Of a DNA stretch of 64,000 nt, positions 59,801 to 64,000 are shown piece after piece; position 1 is the stretch's first letter; every line of letters starts with the position of its first letter. The DNA comes from Rhynchonema sp. JSB1_4 (taxonomy: Eukaryota; Nematoda; Chromadorea; Monhysterida; Xyalidae): the NCBI GenBank assembly GCA_030248065.1, contig JASAMV010008361.1:1-64000 (forward strand). The letters are read 5' to 3'. A model generated the notes under the pieces. That model saw nothing but the letters and a program-made list of their open reading frames with translations. It did no database searches and was not told the DNA's origin. Both the position numbers and the translations under genes were made by a program.

Positions 59801-62800
59801 TGGTCACATGAGTTCTTGGTACAGTAGTCGAAATCAGGGTCAAAACTACTGCAGGGACCACTGAATTCTAAAAAAATGTTAAAACAGTTATGTGTGATTT
59901 AGAGTCTGAAGACAGGTCTGACACTCGATCACCAAGTTTGAATTCGAACAAACAAACCATAACCAAGTTCGCAGCCAATGATTATTTCTCCTATATCATG
60001 CCCTTCAAATTCAGGGTACACCTAACTTGATGCGATTTTCAGGTGCGTAGATTCGAACCAATGCAGTGGCAACATCGACAACGATTGCCGCGCGCAAACT
60101 ATAGTCAACGGAAGGGGTCAACGTCCGGGTCTGTCGAACAGTCGGGGACCGGATTTTTGTCCGCGAATTGAGATTGAGCAACCGGACATCTATGTGGCCG
60201 CCGGCAACACACACAAAATTGTGGTGAAAGCACGGAATGTGCAGGTGAGTGGTTGTGTTTGAAGATTCAGAAGGGTACAAATGTTTGAAGTGCGCAATAA
60301 ATATCTCTGTGGTTGTGGTCGGTTTGATACGTGATTGTTGTGAGAGTTGTGACACGCGTTACCACATAAAAGGGTCACATTTAAAAGGGTATATTTTCCA
60401 AGTGCCACTGCGTATAGCGGACTTAGGGTACCAGCAGGGGGTCGTGGTATTCGCCGTAATTTTTCAACAGTGACGCTCAACTCAAAATGCCGTCTGTGAC
60501 CTGTTCTGATCGCACCCCATCACAAAATTTATTTTCAAATTTATCAACAACAAAATATTCAGACGAGCGCAAGTTCAGCCAAGTTCGAGTGTCACATCGA
60601 GATGGAGGGCGCCGTACATAAACGCTCGGCAACGCTGACCGGAGACGGCAATATCGGTCGGTGATGGTTCTGCTAAATTATTTTTTGCTCGAAAAGTAGA
60701 ATTTTTGACACAATCTCAGACAGGTTGTTCACAGGGTGAAGTATCACGTTAGTGATATTTCACCAGTTGGGCACTTGACTCCAAAACCAGCAGACATTTT
60801 TGATGATAACATCGCATAATTTAACCGTGCATTTAATATTTTGCAGCCTGCGAACCGATGGTGTTCAACTACTACGGTGACGGACTCGGCAATGGCACGG
60901 ATGTGGCGAAGGTGTCAATATTCTGGCAACGTGCCAAGCAGTTGGACAACAATCAAAATGTGAGTGGATGTGTGAAGATCTTTGAAAGAATGAGTTTTGC
61001 TGAAAGAGGTATCGCTGATTTTTGCAACATATCTGGAGTGCGTGTGTCTCATGCGTGTGTGCATGAGACACATCGTGTCCGATTTCACACAAATTGTGTA
61101 CTTTATCACACAATGTCGATATCATTATTGCAGATCCGCGTGATCATGTACAAATGCGAGCGTCTCGCTGCGTCATGCGGTATTTGTGTGACGCTGGATG
61201 TGGACCGTTTCGACTGTGGCTGGTGCAACACAAACAAACAGTGCGCGTCAAAGGATAGATGCCCGCAGACCAGTGCTGGCGATCCGCTAACGGAATGTAA
61301 GTTGTTTTTTATGCCATTTGGTGCCATAAAGGTAATCGCAACATTGGTGTCGTGAAAATGAGCGTCAAGTGAGCACATCTCACTTGCCAAAGCCGCCAAA
61401 GCCTCATTGTTTTCGTTCAGAATTTTAATTTTTCTGTGACTGCAGCGTGTGCCCACGTTTTGAGACCACTGAAACCCTCCACAAATCTGTGTAGTGGAGT
61501 TTTTTTAACTACAGTATATTTTGAGCATTCTCTGTAATATCCATGGAGGAAAAAGTTCACCGGTCTCACAGCAGAACGCTTGCTTACACGCTGGGTACTA
61601 ATATTATTCCAATTTAGGATCAGGGTAGTCTACCATTGTCGAACCAATCACGATTCCCCCCATACAGTATCCCACTGGCTCGACCGAAACGCCACATGCC
61701 CCTACCCGGCCATCTTGGATTTCTACCCGAAGTCGGGCCCGATCGAGGGCGGCACCAATGTTACAATCATCGGTCTGAATCTGGGTCGCAACTTTGACGA
61801 GATCCAGAACGCGGTGCACGTGAGCGGAGTGAAATGCGAACCGATACGTGAGCTCTATGTCGTCGCCAGCAAGATTGTGTGTGTCACTGGTGAGTGTGTG
61901 CGTTTTATTTCGAGATTTTCCAAGCTCGAAAATTCAGGCCGGAAACCCGTTCGGACTGATTTGACACTAGAAGATTTGTGAACTACAGAAGTTCTCACCC
62001 GTCGACCCGGAATTGTAATGTCACGACGAGTATGGGTCTCCTGCTGGGGCTTGATTTACACGAGTGCCCAGAACTATAATAATGCCCAAGGAAACATGGG
62101 TGTGTTCCATCAGGTACAGGTTAAAGCTGCTGGTTCACAACCATTCGACCGCGCTTGATCTTGGGGGGTAGTGTATATAAACAAAGTTTGGACATCGTGT
62201 TACTCGACCCTAATCTCGTGAGCCGATTGGTTGCTTCCTGATGTTTCACGGCCACGTTGAAGTTTGCCCCCTCGTAAAAAACCCGAAAAAATTTGAAACG
62301 CTGCTGTGACACGAATAGGCTGTTTCAAAGTTTGACACTAGAGTGACAGCAACCTCCAACAGTGTGCCGAAAACCGCAATGCACAATAGCTGTTGAAACG
62401 TCCGCATTGTTGAATAAAAAAATAAAAGGTTTCAGAAACCTGGCCATTTTTTGTTAGGATTTTCTACTCGTATAATTTTAAGCATCTGTGGCGAATGAAA
62501 TAAGTTGTCAATTACAAATAAAAATCCTCTAATTATCTTTTCGGTCTTTTTCACCAGATGCAAACTTCAACGTGGCCGTGAAACATCAGGAAGCAACCAA
62601 TCGGTTCGCCAGATTAGGGTCGAGTAACACGACTGTCAAAACTCTGTTAAAATATACTACCCCCAAGATCAAGCGCGGTCGAAGGGTTGTTAACCAGCAC
62701 CTGTAACACCGCAGCTTGTTCGCAATATAACATTGCCTCGACGGACTTTCTGAGTGGCCATATTTCACTGTTCATACAGACGTATGGTTGCACCAGATTA

Positions 62801-63801
62801 TCGTCCCTCAGTGCAATGCTTCATAGTGTAGTTGAGAATCTTATTCTGAATATTCTGTCGCAAAACGTCTCCAGAGAGACCGCAATTCACTCTGACACTC
62901 TCTCAACTGTCCAGGAACGCCCGATCCGAAAAAGGCATTTGGCAAGGAGATTATCGTCAAGCTCGGCAACAGTCTGCTCTACGCAAACACCAGCATGGAA
63001 CGATATCACACGGTCAATCCTCTGATCACTGGATTTAGTCCCGGTACTTTATGTCGTTTGGGGTTGGGGGAAATCATTGATTGGTTTCGAATATTAGCGT
63101 TTCGTCGACCGAATTTCAATTCACTACACTGATTTACCCGAAGTCGGTTCCACAAGAACGCACAGCTAAGATCATCAAACGCAATTATCGATCCCCGACA
63201 TTTTTGGTCGCCATAAAGAATGAAGATCGGGCCCCAAAATAGTATTTTCATGGCACTTGAAAATCTTAACCTCATTCCACCATACCTACCCATCCACCAT
63301 ACACAGGTGCCGGTCCCCAATCTGGTGGCACGCGTATCCGCGTTGTGGGTGAACACCTCGATGCTGGCTCGTCGATCAAAATGTCGGTAGCTGCTGTCCA
63401 GTGCAATGTTACCTCGCGGTAAGTGTGTGTTTCAGGCTTATGTTTCAGCTTTTTTTGTCTGAAACTTGGTGAAATATTGCATCATAGATCGGATCTTATT
63501 TGCTGCGGGTTCCGTTTCTGCTCTGAATGAAGGATAATCCGTAAATCTCATATTCTTCACTTGAAAAAATTATGTACATGGCTAGACCCACGAAGCTTTA
63601 GCACGTCCGCGCTAGTGAAGTTGTAGGAACTTTGAGTTAAATTGTTAACACATAATAATCTCATTTTCCAGCGGCCAGGACTACATCGTTTGCGTGACGG
63701 GGAGGTCAGCGAGACCCAAATCTGGCGAGATCATGCTCGAAATCGACAATGCGAATCGTCGATTCATGTCACCCCAATTCTCCTATCAACAGGATCCCGT
63801 G
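53843..63801 (+). CDS. Plexin, 5' part (exons 1-22; continues past the window)
   Basis: Twenty-two exons with GT-AG borders join in frame to 1101 residues. Exon 1 (53843-54127) has a 56-residue leader before a hydrophobic signal segment (FWCSLAILLFLTPYIGAV). Exons 54510-54641 to 57508-57636 form the sema domain (TGRIYIGGVNRIHELE, VITGPQKDNPTC). PSI 1 is in 58765-58878 (DCLGARDPYCGWC), PSI 2 spans 59550-59712 and 60043-60244, PSI 3 is in 61134-61296 (RFDCGWCNTNKQC). IPT domains lie in 61668-61889 plus 62915-63043 (GPIEGGTNVTIIG) and in 63307-63418 plus 63672-63801 (GPQSGGTRIRVVG). Plexins are semaphorin receptors guiding axons and cell movement. The membrane span and RasGAP half should follow to the right. 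Confidence 0.93.
55403..55482. repeat. Tandem 31-bp repeat with GACCAGTGTAAA core
   Basis: Three copies of (T/C)TYGACCAGTGTARA start at about 55403, 55434 and 55465 in a plexin intron. The same core occurs at 56078 in the next intron and at 35204. Confidence 0.65.
62128..62699. repeat. Inverted duplication in a plexin intron, both arms open frames
   Basis: Arm 62128-62268 (minus sense) and arm 62560-62699 (plus sense) are about 140-nt inverted copies. Both encode ANFNVAVKHQEATNR, then RLGSSNT and PKIKRGR-VVNQ, with indels and substitutions between. They lie in the intron between the exons ending 61889 and starting 62915, which already join in phase without them. The encoded sequence is not a recognised plexin element. 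Confidence 0.75.
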
Positions 63802-64000
63802 GTGAGTTTTGTCTTTCGTGGGTTTTATGGCAATTTTTTACGTATTTTTCTGTGAAATACCTGAAAAATATCAGCGCAATACGTTGTTATATTTGTGTCG
63901 GTCTGGACTTCATGAACATCCTACATAGTTGTCTGTGGGCTCACTAAATCCATTTCGTATTATTCACGTTATATCGACCGTGTAACATCAGCCAGTTGGC

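Overview
This is animal nuclear DNA. Genes are split by introns with GT...TTTCAG borders, many TIR-bearing short elements are present, and the window holds a plexin gene, a GT11 fucosyltransferase, two nematode-type chemoreceptor-like 7TM genes and an F-box-like gene. The pyrimidine-rich TTTTCAG acceptors, short introns and srx-like receptors suggest a nematode or a close protostome, but the sequence alone does not fix the taxon.

Left end (1 to about 11.6 kb): the gene-dense part of a Maverick/Polinton, a virus-like giant transposon. It carries a chromodomain integrase, a small two-span membrane protein, a penton-like protein, a pVI/core-like basic protein, a major-capsid-type protein (F54H12.2-like family) and an adenovirus-type cysteine protease, mostly overlapping end to end. 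To its right lies an accessory region with genes of unknown function. Two of them are diverged paralogs sharing a C-x2-C-x9-H-x-C motif, and three of the promoters share an 18-bp GC-rich sequence upstream of a TATA box. A multi-exon gene sits between the paralogs, and a small LRRNT-like membrane protein gene follows. The left edge is an almost perfect inverted copy of part of the integrase. DNA polymerase B and the packaging ATPase are not in the window.

Middle (12.5 to 33 kb): the 3' part of a FMRFamide-type GPCR (TM6, TM7 and tail only); a five-exon alpha-1,2-fucosyltransferase; a secreted C-type-lectin plus PAN/Apple protein; a tandem pair of nine-exon 7TM chemoreceptor genes whose exon 8 looks gene-converted; a tRNA-derived sequence; and, on the minus strand, an F-box-like multi-exon gene.

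33 to 53.8 kb is a gene-poor stretch of about 21 kb holding several MITE-type elements. From 53.8 kb to the right edge lie the first 22 exons of a plexin (sema, three PSI and two IPT domains); its transmembrane and GAP parts lie beyond the window. One plexin intron holds an inverted duplication whose two arms are both open reading frames. A 10-bp word, TGAAACATCA, recurs 13 times across the window without shared flanks and is unexplained.
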